This document shows positions 19,092 through 27,795 of a stretch of DNA of 64,000 bases, one piece after another. The position numbers and the translations under genes are program-made. Each line of letters starts with the position of its first letter. Position 1 is the stretch's first letter. The DNA is from Clostridium luticellarii. Its GTDB lineage: Bacteria > Bacillota > Clostridia > Clostridiales > Clostridiaceae. Below the pieces are notes generated by a model. That model was not told the DNA's origin. It was given only the letters and a program-made list of their open reading frames with translations, and did no database searches. Location: assembly GCF_002995845.1 (NCBI RefSeq), contig NZ_PVXP01000012.1, positions 1 to 64,000 of the forward strand, given 5' to 3'.

Positions 19092-19204
19092 ATTTGTAAA
19101 ATTCTTTATAAAATTGTTGATTATTTATAGTAATTGTGGTAATATAATTTACATATTCAACTGAAATACATTTGTGTTTTGATTGCGAACAAGGACGGGG
19201 TTTT

Positions 19205-19642
19205 ATGAATGCTAAATTTCTTATAATTGATACCAAGATACTTCCTGAAGTATTTGCCAAAGTGGTAAAGGTAAAAGAACTTTTGAGGACTAAAAAGGTA
19301 AAGGATATATCAGAGGGAGTAAAAAAGGCTGGTATAAGCAGGAGTACTTATTATAAATATAAAGATTCAGTTTTTACGTTGTCTGAAGGCATAATTGGTC
19401 ACAAGATAACCATGGGATTGGTTTTAGCCCATAGGGCAGGAACTTTATCCAAAATACTTGATACAATAGCTCAGAAAAAAGGCAATATACTTACTATAAA
19501 TCAGGATATACCTATCAATAATGCAGCTACTGTATCTATAACTTTCGACGCTTCCAAATTGGAAGTGGAAATCAATGAATTGTTGGAGTATATAAGGAAT
19601 TTAAAAAATGTCATAAAAGTTAACTTAGTTGCAGTAGAATAA
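19205..19642 (+). CDS. ACT domain protein (UPF0735/PheB family)
   Basis: The protein has 145 residues. The N-terminal part (VKDISEGVKKAGISRSTYYKYKD) resembles a helix-turn-helix, and the C-terminal ACT domain (about 70-145, GLVLAHRAGTLSKILDTIAQ) would bind an amino acid. The ATG at 19205 is chosen because GACGGGG precedes it; an in-frame start exists upstream at 19172. It is followed by a threonine T-box and hom, so a role in threonine/homoserine control is likely but unproven. Confidence 0.85.
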   Translation: MNAKFLIIDTKILPEVFAKVVKVKELLRTKKVKDISEGVKKAGISRSTYYKYKDSVFTLSEGIIGHKITMGLVLAHRAGTLSKILDTIAQKKGNILTINQDIPINNAATVSITFDASKLEVEINELLEYIRNLKNVIKVNLVAVE

Positions 19643-19664
19643 AAAAGCTATTGTCAATTTAAAA

Positions 19665-19960
19665 TAAAGGCTATGATAAGGAAGAGTAGATGATAAACTG
19701 CCTACAGAGAGAGGAATTCACAGGCTGAAATATTCCTCAGGAAAGAATTTTTGAAAACCACCTTTGAGTTGTATATTGAAGTTTAAATAGTAGATATTTC
19801 CGCAGGTCTGCGTTAAAGGCATGAAGATAGCAGTGATTTGTACTGCATATAAGTGATTGTATGACAGTTTATGGGGTATATATTTTGTTTGGCGGCATTA
19901 CTGTTAATTTGGGTGGAAACGCGGTAGACTCGTCCCATGGTGGGGTGAGTTTTTTTATTA
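19665..19960 (+). ncRNA. T-box leader, threonine type, upstream of hom
   Basis: A T-box element TGGGTGGAAACGCGG lies at 19910-19924, followed by a terminator stem (ACTCGTCCC/GGGGTGAGT, 19928-19950) and seven T. Upstream structure fits Stem I, with an AGTAGATGATAA box and a loop TGAAAACCACC where the specifier would be ACC (threonine). Uncharged tRNA-Thr would prevent termination and raise hom-thrB expression. The specifier is read by eye; the T-box itself is clear. Confidence 0.9.
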
Positions 19961-20021
19961 ACTTGAGTTTTATGATTTTACATTTTACCAATTTAAATTA
20001 AATAAAAAGGAGGCTTATTAA

Positions 20022-21266
20022 ATGGTAAATATAGCAATGTTAGGATATGGAGTTGTAGGCAGTGGTGTAGCCGAATTGATATTGAGAAACAAATACAAAT
20101 TTAAAGATGAGCTGGATGAGGAACTTGTACTGTCAAAAATTTTAGTGAAAAATATGAAGAGGCATATGAGCAACAAGAACGTGGGGCTTTTAACGGATAA
20201 TATAGAGGATATATTTAAGGCAAAAGTAGATATTGTAGTAGAAGCCATGGGAGGACTTGATCCATCTTATGAATATGTAAAAATGGCTTTGAATATGAAA
20301 AAGCATGTGGTTACAGCCAACAAAGATCTAATTGCAGAGTACGGATACGAGCTGCTGAAACTTGCCAGAAAAAATGGAGTTACTATTCATTTTGAAGCAA
20401 GCGTAGGAGGAGGTATACCAATATTAAAATCAATAAATGAATGCCTGGTGGGAAATCAGATAAGAAGTATAAAATCCATATTGAATGGAACTACAAATTT
20501 TATACTATCTAAAATGAATCACAATGGGATGAGTTATGAGAGTGCACTAAAACTTGCACAGAAATTGGGTTTTGCGGAGGCCAATCCTGAATCGGATGTG
20601 AAAGGGTATGATGCGGCCAGAAAACTTTCTATTTTATCCACTATTGCCTATAACCGCAGGGTAAGCTGGAAGGATATAAATATTGAAGGAATAGTGAAAA
20701 TTGACAGTGAAGATTTCAGGTATGCAAAGCATAAAAAATGCAATATAAAACTTTTGGGTATCAGCAAGGTCTGCGGTGATAAGATATATGCTTCTGTTAT
20801 GCCGGTTATGGTGAAGGAAGATTCAGTGCTTGGAAGGATCGAAGATGAATACAATGCAATTTTGGTAGAAGGTGATGCAGTAGGAGATGTCATGTTTTCC
20901 GGTAAAGGTGCAGGAATGTTTCCGACAGCCAGTGCGGTTTTTGGAGATATAGCTGATATAATTGAGCACAAAAAGGAGAAATCCATTATTTTCAGTGCGG
21001 AAAAAGCAAATATAAATAAAAATTTAGAATCAAAAAGCAATTGGTTCATGAGAGTAAAGACCTGTGACAGAATGAAAATTATAGAGAGTATATCTGTAAA
21101 CTTCAAAAACTGCTATATTTTATCAAATGGTTTTTGCGGCAATAAAAATGAAGTGGCAGCTTTTGTGAGTGCTGATAATGAAGATGTGCTGAATGATTAT
21201 ATTGAAAAAATGAAAAGTGATAAATATGCCCAATCAGTAAAAAAATTTTTGGTTCTGGATAAATAA
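20022..21266 (+). CDS. hom: Homoserine dehydrogenase
   Basis: This 414-residue enzyme reduces aspartate semialdehyde to homoserine, the precursor of threonine and, through O-acetylhomoserine, of methionine made by the metY operon at the other end of the window. An N-terminal Rossmann motif GYGVVGSGV, catalytic-domain motifs NGTTNFIL and PESDVKGYDAARKL, and a C-terminal ACT-like regulatory tail are present. AAGGAGG precedes the ATG. It is controlled by the T-box leader. Confidence 0.95.
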   Translation: MVNIAMLGYGVVGSGVAELILRNKYKFKDELDEELVLSKILVKNMKRHMSNKNVGLLTDNIEDIFKAKVDIVVEAMGGLDPSYEYVKMALNMKKHVVTANKDLIAEYGYELLKLARKNGVTIHFEASVGGGIPILKSINECLVGNQIRSIKSILNGTTNFILSKMNHNGMSYESALKLAQKLGFAEANPESDVKGYDAARKLSILSTIAYNRRVSWKDINIEGIVKIDSEDFRYAKHKKCNIKLLGISKVCGDKIYASVMPVMVKEDSVLGRIEDEYNAILVEGDAVGDVMFSGKGAGMFPTASAVFGDIADIIEHKKEKSIIFSAEKANINKNLESKSNWFMRVKTCDRMKIIESISVNFKNCYILSNGFCGNKNEVAAFVSADNEDVLNDYIEKMKSDKYAQSVKKFLVLDK

Positions 21267-21322
21267 CGAGTTATATTGTGATAGAAGATATAAAATTCAT
21301 ACAATTAGGGAGGAATCTAGAG

Positions 21323-22222
21323 ATGACTAAGGTGAAAGTTAGAATACCTGCAACTACTGCAAATATGGGACCTGGATTTGATACTTTAGGTATGGCTTTA
21401 AAATTATATAATGAGATTGAAGTTGAAGAGGTAGACAGGCAGACTGAAATATACAATAACAATTTGAAGTCGGAGGAAGATTTTAAGGATAATCTTATAT
21501 ATAAAAGTATAGCTGAGACTATGGATAGACAAAAATATCCCTATAGTGGATTTAAAATAAATGTAATTAGATGCGACATACCTATCTCCAGAGGGCTGGG
21601 AAGCAGCTCAGCCTGTATAGTGGGAGGAATAGCCGCTGCCAATGCAATTATGGGAAATAGCATGAATTTGGGAGATATAATTGATTTGGCTACAAAAATA
21701 GAAGGCCACCCGGATAATGTGGTTCCTGCTGTTTTGGGAGGTATGGTTGTATCTTTGAAAGTGGGAGAAGAAATAAAATACTCCAAGGTGTCCATTCCCA
21801 ATAAGCTTAAATTCGTTGCTATGATACCTTCTTTTCAAGTCAGTACTGCCCTTTCCAGAAAAGTACTTCCGGATACCTATCTAAAAGAAGACTGCATATT
21901 CAATATATCAAGATCTGCCATGCTTATAAGTGCTCTTTATAACAGTGAATTTGATAAGCTGAGGATATGCTTTGGAGATAGGGTACATCAGCCCTATAGA
22001 AAAAATTTGATAAAAAATTCAGATGCCATATTTAAAAAATCAAGAGAACTTGGCTCTGTGGGTGAGTTTATAAGTGGTTCCGGCTCTACACTTATGGCGG
22101 TGTTGGATGGAAACGTAGATGAATTTATAAAAGCAATGAGAGAATTTTTAGATGAGCTCGAGGATAAATGGAATGTGATATCACTTGAACCTGATCTGGA
22201 GGGAGTCAAGATTGCAGGCTGA
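21323..22222 (+). CDS. thrB: Homoserine kinase
   Basis: This 299-residue GHMP kinase phosphorylates homoserine for threonine synthesis. Motifs include VRIPATTANMGPGFDTLG and the ATP-binding PISRGLGSSSACIVGG. The ATG at 21323 follows GGGAGGAA; 15 in-frame codons further upstream have no ribosome site. It lies 56 bases after hom, in the same transcript. No thrC is seen nearby. Confidence 0.95.
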   Translation: MTKVKVRIPATTANMGPGFDTLGMALKLYNEIEVEEVDRQTEIYNNNLKSEEDFKDNLIYKSIAETMDRQKYPYSGFKINVIRCDIPISRGLGSSSACIVGGIAAANAIMGNSMNLGDIIDLATKIEGHPDNVVPAVLGGMVVSLKVGEEIKYSKVSIPNKLKFVAMIPSFQVSTALSRKVLPDTYLKEDCIFNISRSAMLISALYNSEFDKLRICFGDRVHQPYRKNLIKNSDAIFKKSRELGSVGEFISGSGSTLMAVLDGNVDEFIKAMREFLDELEDKWNVISLEPDLEGVKIAG

Positions 22223-22334
22223 CAGATTCTGTAAAAAAACAGCATAGCTTAAGATATAATATGAAATAGAGGAATTTTAAGTACCTGTGTAGAATTTTAA
22301 AATTAATAATTTAATATACAAAAGAGGTGAAGCT

Positions 22335-22841
22335 ATGCTGGAGATTGAAATGAAATTTAAAGGTATAGAAATTTCTAATGTATGGCAGCAGGACTTAACA
22401 AGAATAAAAAAATGGATGGAGATGAAAAATACCTTTGCCCGTGAGGAGACAGATTTGGATAAGCTTACAGAAAGGTTTTTGGAAAGTTATATAAGTGAAT
22501 GCGAATTTTTCTTAAAAATAGAAAAGAGAGGGAAGCTAATAGGTATATTAAAGGGCAGAGTTGAATTTAAAATTCAAAATGAGCTGTGGATATGGTTTTT
22601 CAATCTGGATAAGATATCTGATGATTCCGGTTTGAAGAATACCATACTAAAGAAACTTATGGATTACTTTTCAAGAGAATATGATACATCTGTTTTTTTT
22701 ACGAGAATAATCAAAAATGAAATTAGAAATTTGAATTTCTGGAAGCGTATGGGGTTTAATGCCGTGAGAAGGGTAAAAAATTTTTATAATGTGAATGACA
22801 AGTATATGGATATGATAATTATGAGAAAAATCGGGGCCTAA
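22335..22841 (+). CDS. GNAT-like acetyltransferase-fold protein, function unknown
   Basis: This 168-residue protein has a pattern suggesting a GNAT fold: an N-terminal strand, helices around WMEMKNTFAREETDL, strands FFLKIEKRGKLIGILKGRV, and a C-terminal NLNFWKRMGFNAVRRVKNFY resembling GNAT motif B. The canonical acetyl-CoA loop is weak. AGAGGTGA precedes the ATG. The substrate is not predictable. Confidence 0.5.
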   Translation: MLEIEMKFKGIEISNVWQQDLTRIKKWMEMKNTFAREETDLDKLTERFLESYISECEFFLKIEKRGKLIGILKGRVEFKIQNELWIWFFNLDKISDDSGLKNTILKKLMDYFSREYDTSVFFTRIIKNEIRNLNFWKRMGFNAVRRVKNFYNVNDKYMDMIIMRKIGA

Positions 22842-22904
22842 AGGTAATATTTTTTTTCACAAATTAATAGTATATATAAAAACTATTAATTTGGGAGTGA
22901 AAAA

Positions 22905-23615
22905 ATGAAGTACACACGATACGATTTAAAAAAGGACAAGAGTACTAAGACTTTTATGATTTTGATATTTATAGTACTTTTTTCAGCATTTATATTGGGA
23001 ACTTTTATATTTCAGGTTATAATAAAAAGTCCGGGTGATTTAAATTATACCAGTACATCTAAGAATAAGACAGAAAGTGAATCTGGGAGCAGTTCAATTT
23101 TAAAAAATGAAGACGTGAAATTTGCAGCTGTTCAAGGCGGTATTTACAAGGATAAAAATAATGCAGCTCAGGAAAAGGAAGTGCTGTCTAAATACGGACT
23201 TCCATTTTATATCACGGAATCGGATAAGATGAGAGTATTTTTAGGAATTTTTACGGAAGATAATGCAGATAAAATTATGAAGTCTCTCGGATCACAGAAT
23301 GTAGAAACTTCAAAGATGGTATTTACAATAAAACAGGATGGAACCTGTAATACTGAAATAATTCAGATAGTAGATGCAAACTTGAAAGTATTGAACAAAC
23401 TTTCGGCAGAGGATGTAAAATCCATACAAACTGCAGAATTGAAAAAATGGTGTTCATCTCTTGCAGAAGGAGAAACAGGAAATTATAAGAACAAATCAGT
23501 TTTAAAGCAGCTGAAGGAATACATAAATAAGCTTCCTGTGGAAATAACAAAGGATAATAGTGAGGGAAATTATATATATATATTCAATTTGTTAAAAAAA
23601 GTGGCAGCCAATTGA
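22905..23615 (+). CDS. Membrane-anchored SPOR-domain protein
   Basis: The protein has 236 residues: a short cytoplasmic N-terminus, one transmembrane helix (about 18-42) and a Ser/Asn-rich linker. A SPOR-like domain (FAAVQGGIYKDKNNAAQEKE ... FLGIFTEDNADKI, about 65-145) follows, a type that binds peptidoglycan denuded of stem peptides, often at division sites. A helical tail follows. It is located just before the cell-shape genes. Confidence 0.75.
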   Translation: MKYTRYDLKKDKSTKTFMILIFIVLFSAFILGTFIFQVIIKSPGDLNYTSTSKNKTESESGSSSILKNEDVKFAAVQGGIYKDKNNAAQEKEVLSKYGLPFYITESDKMRVFLGIFTEDNADKIMKSLGSQNVETSKMVFTIKQDGTCNTEIIQIVDANLKVLNKLSAEDVKSIQTAELKKWCSSLAEGETGNYKNKSVLKQLKEYINKLPVEITKDNSEGNYIYIFNLLKKVAAN

Positions 23616-23648
23616 TTCTGAAATATTCTAAATATGGTAATTATTGGG

Positions 23649-23691
23649 AATGGCAGTAAGGGTATATGAATACCAGCAGCTGCCATTTTTA
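23649..23691 (+). terminator. Terminator after the SPOR-domain gene
   Basis: AATGGCAG pairs with CTGCCATT around an inner stem GGTAT/ATACC and is followed by TTTT. Confidence 0.7.
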
Positions 23692-23794
23692 TGCTAAATT
23701 TAAAAATTTTTTTTAACAATAATATATGTACTTGTTTATATATTTATTAAATGATAAACTATATAGGACATATTATTAAGGTAGGGGATTTTAT

Positions 23795-24055
23795 GTGAAA
23801 GGGGCGGAAAAAAGAAAAGGATTTTTATGGCTTTTTATATTTTTGGGAGCTATATTGGGAAGTGTCCTTGGAGATGCTATCGGAAATAATTTCAGTTTTT
23901 TAAGCCTTTTTAAAGATTCTTATTCAGTTGGAATGACAGAACCCGTGGTATTAAATCTTAAAGTCATGACAGCTACTTTTGGAGTGAACTTTAAAGTAAA
24001 TATTATGACTATAATAGGAATAATTATGGCTATAATATTATATAGAAAGTATTAG
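23795..24055 (+). CDS. DUF4321 small membrane protein
   Basis: This 86-residue protein has two hydrophobic segments (about 10-27 and 66-84), as in the clostridial DUF4321 family next to maf-radC-mreB. Translation appears to start at GTG (23795) behind TAGGGGA. The function is unknown. Confidence 0.75.
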   Translation: MKGAEKRKGFLWLFIFLGAILGSVLGDAIGNNFSFLSLFKDSYSVGMTEPVVLNLKVMTATFGVNFKVNIMTIIGIIMAIILYRKY

Positions 24056-24069
24056 GAAGAAGTGATGAC

Positions 24070-24648
24070 TTGAAAATTGTATTGGCCTCAGCCTCCAGTA
24101 GAAGAAAAGAGCTTTTAGAAAGATTAGTGCAAAACTTTCAAGTGATAGTGAGTGATTTTGATGAAAGTTCTATTTTATTTTATGGGGATTGTGCATCATA
24201 TGTTAAGAAGTTGTCTGAGGGTAAGGCAAAAAACGTATGCAGTAAGTTTGCAGATAAAAATTCAATTGTAATAGGATGTGATACAGTAGTATTTTTTAAG
24301 AAAAATATAATGGGTAAACCAAAAGACAGCAGAGAGGCTTTTGAAATGTTGAAATCTTTAAGTGGAAATGAGCATCAGGTTTATTCAGGAATATCCATTA
24401 TAGATAGAAATTCAGGCAGAATTTGCAGGGATTTTGTGTGTACTACTGTGAAATTTAGTGAAATAGATGATAATAGAATAGAAAACTACATAAAGATAGG
24501 AGAATATAAAGATAAAGCAGGAGCTTATGCCATACAGGGCCGTGGAGGAATTTTTGTTGAAGAAATTCGCGGATGCTATTATAATGTGGTAGGATTACCT
24601 TTAAATAAGTTGTATAATATGTTAAGTGGGATGGGGGTAAATTTGTAA
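24070..24648 (+). CDS. maf: Maf-family nucleoside triphosphate pyrophosphatase
   Basis: This 192-residue protein starts (TTG) [16 protein letters not shown], the Maf signature. [10 protein letters not shown] and the [21 protein letters not shown] tail are conserved. It hydrolyses dTTP/UTP or modified nucleotides and is linked to septum and shape control. GAAGAAGTGAT lies upstream. It lies 14 bases before radC. Confidence 0.93.
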   Translation: MKIVLASASSRRKELLERLVQNFQVIVSDFDESSILFYGDCASYVKKLSEGKAKNVCSKFADKNSIVIGCDTVVFFKKNIMGKPKDSREAFEMLKSLSGNEHQVYSGISIIDRNSGRICRDFVCTTVKFSEIDDNRIENYIKIGEYKDKAGAYAIQGRGGIFVEEIRGCYYNVVGLPLNKLYNMLSGMGVNL

Positions 24649-24662
24649 TAGGGAGTTTTTAA

Positions 24663-25355
24663 ATGGATGACATGTTAAAAATTATGGATTTGCCGGAAAA
24701 TGAAAGACCCAGAGAGAGGTTATTCAGATATGGAACAGAGGCTCTGTCCAATGCCGAGCTTTTGGCTATAATACTTGGCACTGGGAATAAAAAGGAAAAT
24801 ATAATATCTTTGAGCACTAGAATTATAAAGCATAGTGGGGGGTTAAATGGAATTCTCAATTCTACCCTGGAAGATTTCATGGGCATTTGTGGCATTGGAA
24901 AAGCAAAAGCTGCAAGAGTAATGGCGGCAGTAGAGCTGTCGAAGAGATTTAAATCTTATAAAGACGGCGGCAGCTGTAAAATATGTAGCCCTGAAGATGC
25001 AGCAATGCTGGTTATGGAGGAGATGAAAGGGTTGAAACAGGAATATTTGAAGGTGATGATGTTAAATACAAAAAATGTGGTTATGGGAATTAAAAATGTA
25101 TTTATTGGAGGCTTAAATTCTTCAATGGTTCATCCAAGAGAAGTGTTCTCGTATGCCATAAAAAAGAATAGTGCATCTATAATAGTGTGTCATAATCATC
25201 CTTCAGGGGATCCATCACCCAGCAGTGAAGATATAGACGTGACTTGCAGATTGAAAAAATGTGGTGATCTTCTAGGTATACAGTTAGTTGACCACTTGAT
25301 AATAGGTAATGGAACATATGTGAGTTTAAAGGAAAAAGGAATTTTGTGTGATTGA
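24663..25355 (+). CDS. radC: RadC-family JAB/MPN domain protein
   Basis: This 230-residue protein has an N-terminal helix-hairpin-helix (FMGICGIGKAKAARVMA, about 76-92) and a C-terminal JAB/MPN metalloprotease-like domain with HNHPSGDPSPSSEDID (about 178-193). The biochemical role is unsettled. It is part of the conserved maf-radC-mreBCD order. Confidence 0.94.
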   Translation: MDDMLKIMDLPENERPRERLFRYGTEALSNAELLAIILGTGNKKENIISLSTRIIKHSGGLNGILNSTLEDFMGICGIGKAKAARVMAAVELSKRFKSYKDGGSCKICSPEDAAMLVMEEMKGLKQEYLKVMMLNTKNVVMGIKNVFIGGLNSSMVHPREVFSYAIKKNSASIIVCHNHPSGDPSPSSEDIDVTCRLKKCGDLLGIQLVDHLIIGNGTYVSLKEKGILCD

Positions 25356-25370
25356 AAGGAGAAAATATAA

Positions 25371-26384
25371 ATGGGATTTTTCGGAATGTCCAGGGATATG
25401 GGAATTGACCTGGGGACAGCTAATACGTTGATATATGTTAAGGGAAAGGGAATAGTACTTAGAGAACCTTCTGTGGTGGCTATAAACAGCGATGTTAAGA
25501 AGGTAATGGCAATAGGAAATGAAGCAAAGGATATGATAGGAAGGACACCTGGAAATATAGTGGCTATAAGGCCGCTTAAGGATGGAGTTATCGCTGATTT
25601 TGATGTGACACATACCATGCTGAAAAAGTTTATAGAAAAGGTAAGTCCTAAGTCAGCATTTACAAGCCCCAGGATATTTGTGTGTTTTCCATCTGGAGTT
25701 ACAGAAGTGGAAAAAAGGGCCATAGAAGAGGCTACAAAACATGCAGGGGCCAGAGATGTACTTCTTATGGAAGAGCCCATGGCAGCTGCTATTGGAGCTG
25801 GACTTCCTGTGAATGAACCTACGGGAAGTATGATTGTGGATATAGGTGGAGGAACTACGGAGGTTGCAATAATATCACTGGGAGGAATTGTAACAAGCAA
25901 ATCCTTGAGAATTGCCGGTGATGAGCTGGATCATGCCATCATAAGTTATATAAAAAAGGAATATAATCTTATGATAGGGGAGAGAACGGCAGAAAACGTA
26001 AAAATTGAATTGGGTTCAGCCTATGAAATGGATGAAGAAGACAAGTCAATGGAAATACGGGGAAGAGATTTGATTTCAGGATTGCCTAAAGTCATAAATA
26101 TAACTGAAAGTGAAGTCAGAGAAGCTTTGAAAGAGCCTATAGTAGCTATAATTGAGGCTATAAAAACTACACTTGAAAAAACACCACCAGAACTTGCATC
26201 AGATATAATGGACAAAGGAATTATGCTGGCAGGCGGAGGAGCTATGCTGAGAGGGCTGGATCTATTGATAAATCAGGAGACACATATGCCTGTGCATATA
26301 GCTGAAGCGCCTCTTGATTGTGTTGCACTGGGTGCAGGAAAAGCTCTGGATACTATTGACAAAATAGTAGCTAGCAGAAAATAG
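25371..26384 (+). CDS. mreB: Rod-shape actin homologue MreB
   Basis: This 337-residue protein polymerises along the membrane to guide lateral wall synthesis. The phosphate-1 motif is [17 protein letters not shown] (about 11-27), with [17 protein letters not shown] and an adenosine motif [24 protein letters not shown] precedes the ATG. It heads mreB-mreC-mreD-pbp2. Confidence 0.97.
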   Translation: MGFFGMSRDMGIDLGTANTLIYVKGKGIVLREPSVVAINSDVKKVMAIGNEAKDMIGRTPGNIVAIRPLKDGVIADFDVTHTMLKKFIEKVSPKSAFTSPRIFVCFPSGVTEVEKRAIEEATKHAGARDVLLMEEPMAAAIGAGLPVNEPTGSMIVDIGGGTTEVAIISLGGIVTSKSLRIAGDELDHAIISYIKKEYNLMIGERTAENVKIELGSAYEMDEEDKSMEIRGRDLISGLPKVINITESEVREALKEPIVAIIEAIKTTLEKTPPELASDIMDKGIMLAGGGAMLRGLDLLINQETHMPVHIAEAPLDCVALGAGKALDTIDKIVASRK

Positions 26385-26393
26385 TGATAGGTT

Positions 26394-27254
26394 ATGAGAT
26401 TTTTAAAGAATAAGCTGATAGTGACAATAGTAATACTTTCAATTATATTTTTAATTTTAATTCCCTTCAGTATCAAGGGCGGCAACGGATCGTTTTTGAG
26501 AAATGGTATAGGTGTTACTTTTAATTCGGTTCAAGGAGTCCTATACAAGTTCAATGGCGGAATGAAAAATTTTTTGGGCTTTATAATAAATTTTTCTGAA
26601 GTGAAAAGTCAAAACGAGGAGTTGAAAAAGGAAAACAATTCATTAAAGAATAGGTTAATAGAATATAATACTTTGAAAAATGAAAATTCTCAGCTTAGGA
26701 AAGAGCTTAATTTTAAAAACCAAAAGGCGGAATATGACTACATAGGCTGTGATATAGTTGGCAAAAGCAGTGATGGTATTCTGGATGAATTTGCAATAAA
26801 TCGAGGGAGTGCAGATGGTATAAAAAAACAGATGGTGGCTGTTACTGCGGAAGGACTTGTAGGTCAGGTGGTTCATGTGGAAAACAACTGGTCCATAGTT
26901 CAATGCTTGACCAATGAGAATCTGGCAGTGGGAGGTACTGTGGGAAGTTCTATGGATACCAGCGGGGCCATAAATAGTGGTATTGTAAAGGGATATAAAG
27001 ACAGTGAAAATAAATATTTGGCTAAACTTTACTACCTTCCCCAGGAATCCACTATTAAAAAAGGTGACGAGATTCTGACTTCAGGAATTGACAGTTCATA
27101 TCCCAGGGGAATAAGAATTGGCACTGTAATAGGTGTGGAAGATGATAAGGGAAAGGTAATGAAAAATGCCATAATAAAACCTTATGTAAATTTTGATAAA
27201 ATTCAGGAGCTGCTCATAGTAGTTCCTAAAAATAAAATGGATATTAAATACTAG
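26394..27254 (+). CDS. mreC: Rod-shape protein MreC
   Basis: The protein has 286 residues: an N-terminal membrane anchor (about 8-28), a coiled coil (about 60-105, KSQNEELKKENNSLKNRLIE) and an extracytoplasmic beta-barrel domain. It links MreB and PBP2 in the elongasome. It lies 9 bases after mreB. Confidence 0.94.
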   Translation: MRFLKNKLIVTIVILSIIFLILIPFSIKGGNGSFLRNGIGVTFNSVQGVLYKFNGGMKNFLGFIINFSEVKSQNEELKKENNSLKNRLIEYNTLKNENSQLRKELNFKNQKAEYDYIGCDIVGKSSDGILDEFAINRGSADGIKKQMVAVTAEGLVGQVVHVENNWSIVQCLTNENLAVGGTVGSSMDTSGAINSGIVKGYKDSENKYLAKLYYLPQESTIKKGDEILTSGIDSSYPRGIRIGTVIGVEDDKGKVMKNAIIKPYVNFDKIQELLIVVPKNKMDIKY

Positions 27255-27265
27255 GGTGAGGTAAA

Positions 27266-27757
27266 ATGAAAAAAATATTAGTACTTTTTCTCCTATCAAT
27301 TGGGCTGTTTATTTTGGACAATGCATTGATGCCTTTTTTTGCTGTAAGAACATTTTATCCCAGTTTACTGCTGATTTTTATAATTTGCTACTCCATTGTA
27401 AATGGAAAATGGGAAGGACTTTGGCTAGGAGTCTTTACTGGAATACTCCAGGATATATATTTCTCACAGGGATTTGGAATGAATTCTTTTACAAATATGA
27501 TAGTGTGCATTGCAGCGGGATTTATAGGGGATAGTATATTTAGGGAAAAAAGAATTGTCCCTGTTATTTCCTGCTTTTTATTGATTCTATTTAAGGGAAT
27601 TTTGATGTGGGGTATTCTCTATCTGGCTGGAGCATATGTGAATATGGCCAATATATTTTTCTCAGGCATTTACGATATGGTTTTGTGCATTTTTATATAT
27701 AAGCCAGTTTATAACTTTTGCAGAAAGGATTATATGCAGCTCAGGTGGAAGTTCTAA
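27266..27757 (+). CDS. mreD: Rod-shape protein MreD
   Basis: This 163-residue protein has about five transmembrane helices and the MreD-type core (WEGLWLGVFTGILQDIYFSQ ... MNSFTNMIV). It is an integral membrane partner of MreC. GGGTGAGG precedes the ATG. Confidence 0.92.
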   Translation: MKKILVLFLLSIGLFILDNALMPFFAVRTFYPSLLLIFIICYSIVNGKWEGLWLGVFTGILQDIYFSQGFGMNSFTNMIVCIAAGFIGDSIFREKRIVPVISCFLLILFKGILMWGILYLAGAYVNMANIFFSGIYDMVLCIFIYKPVYNFCRKDYMQLRWKF

Positions 27758-27795
27758 AATAGAAACAAAATTTATAAAGGTGGAGGTGGTACCTT

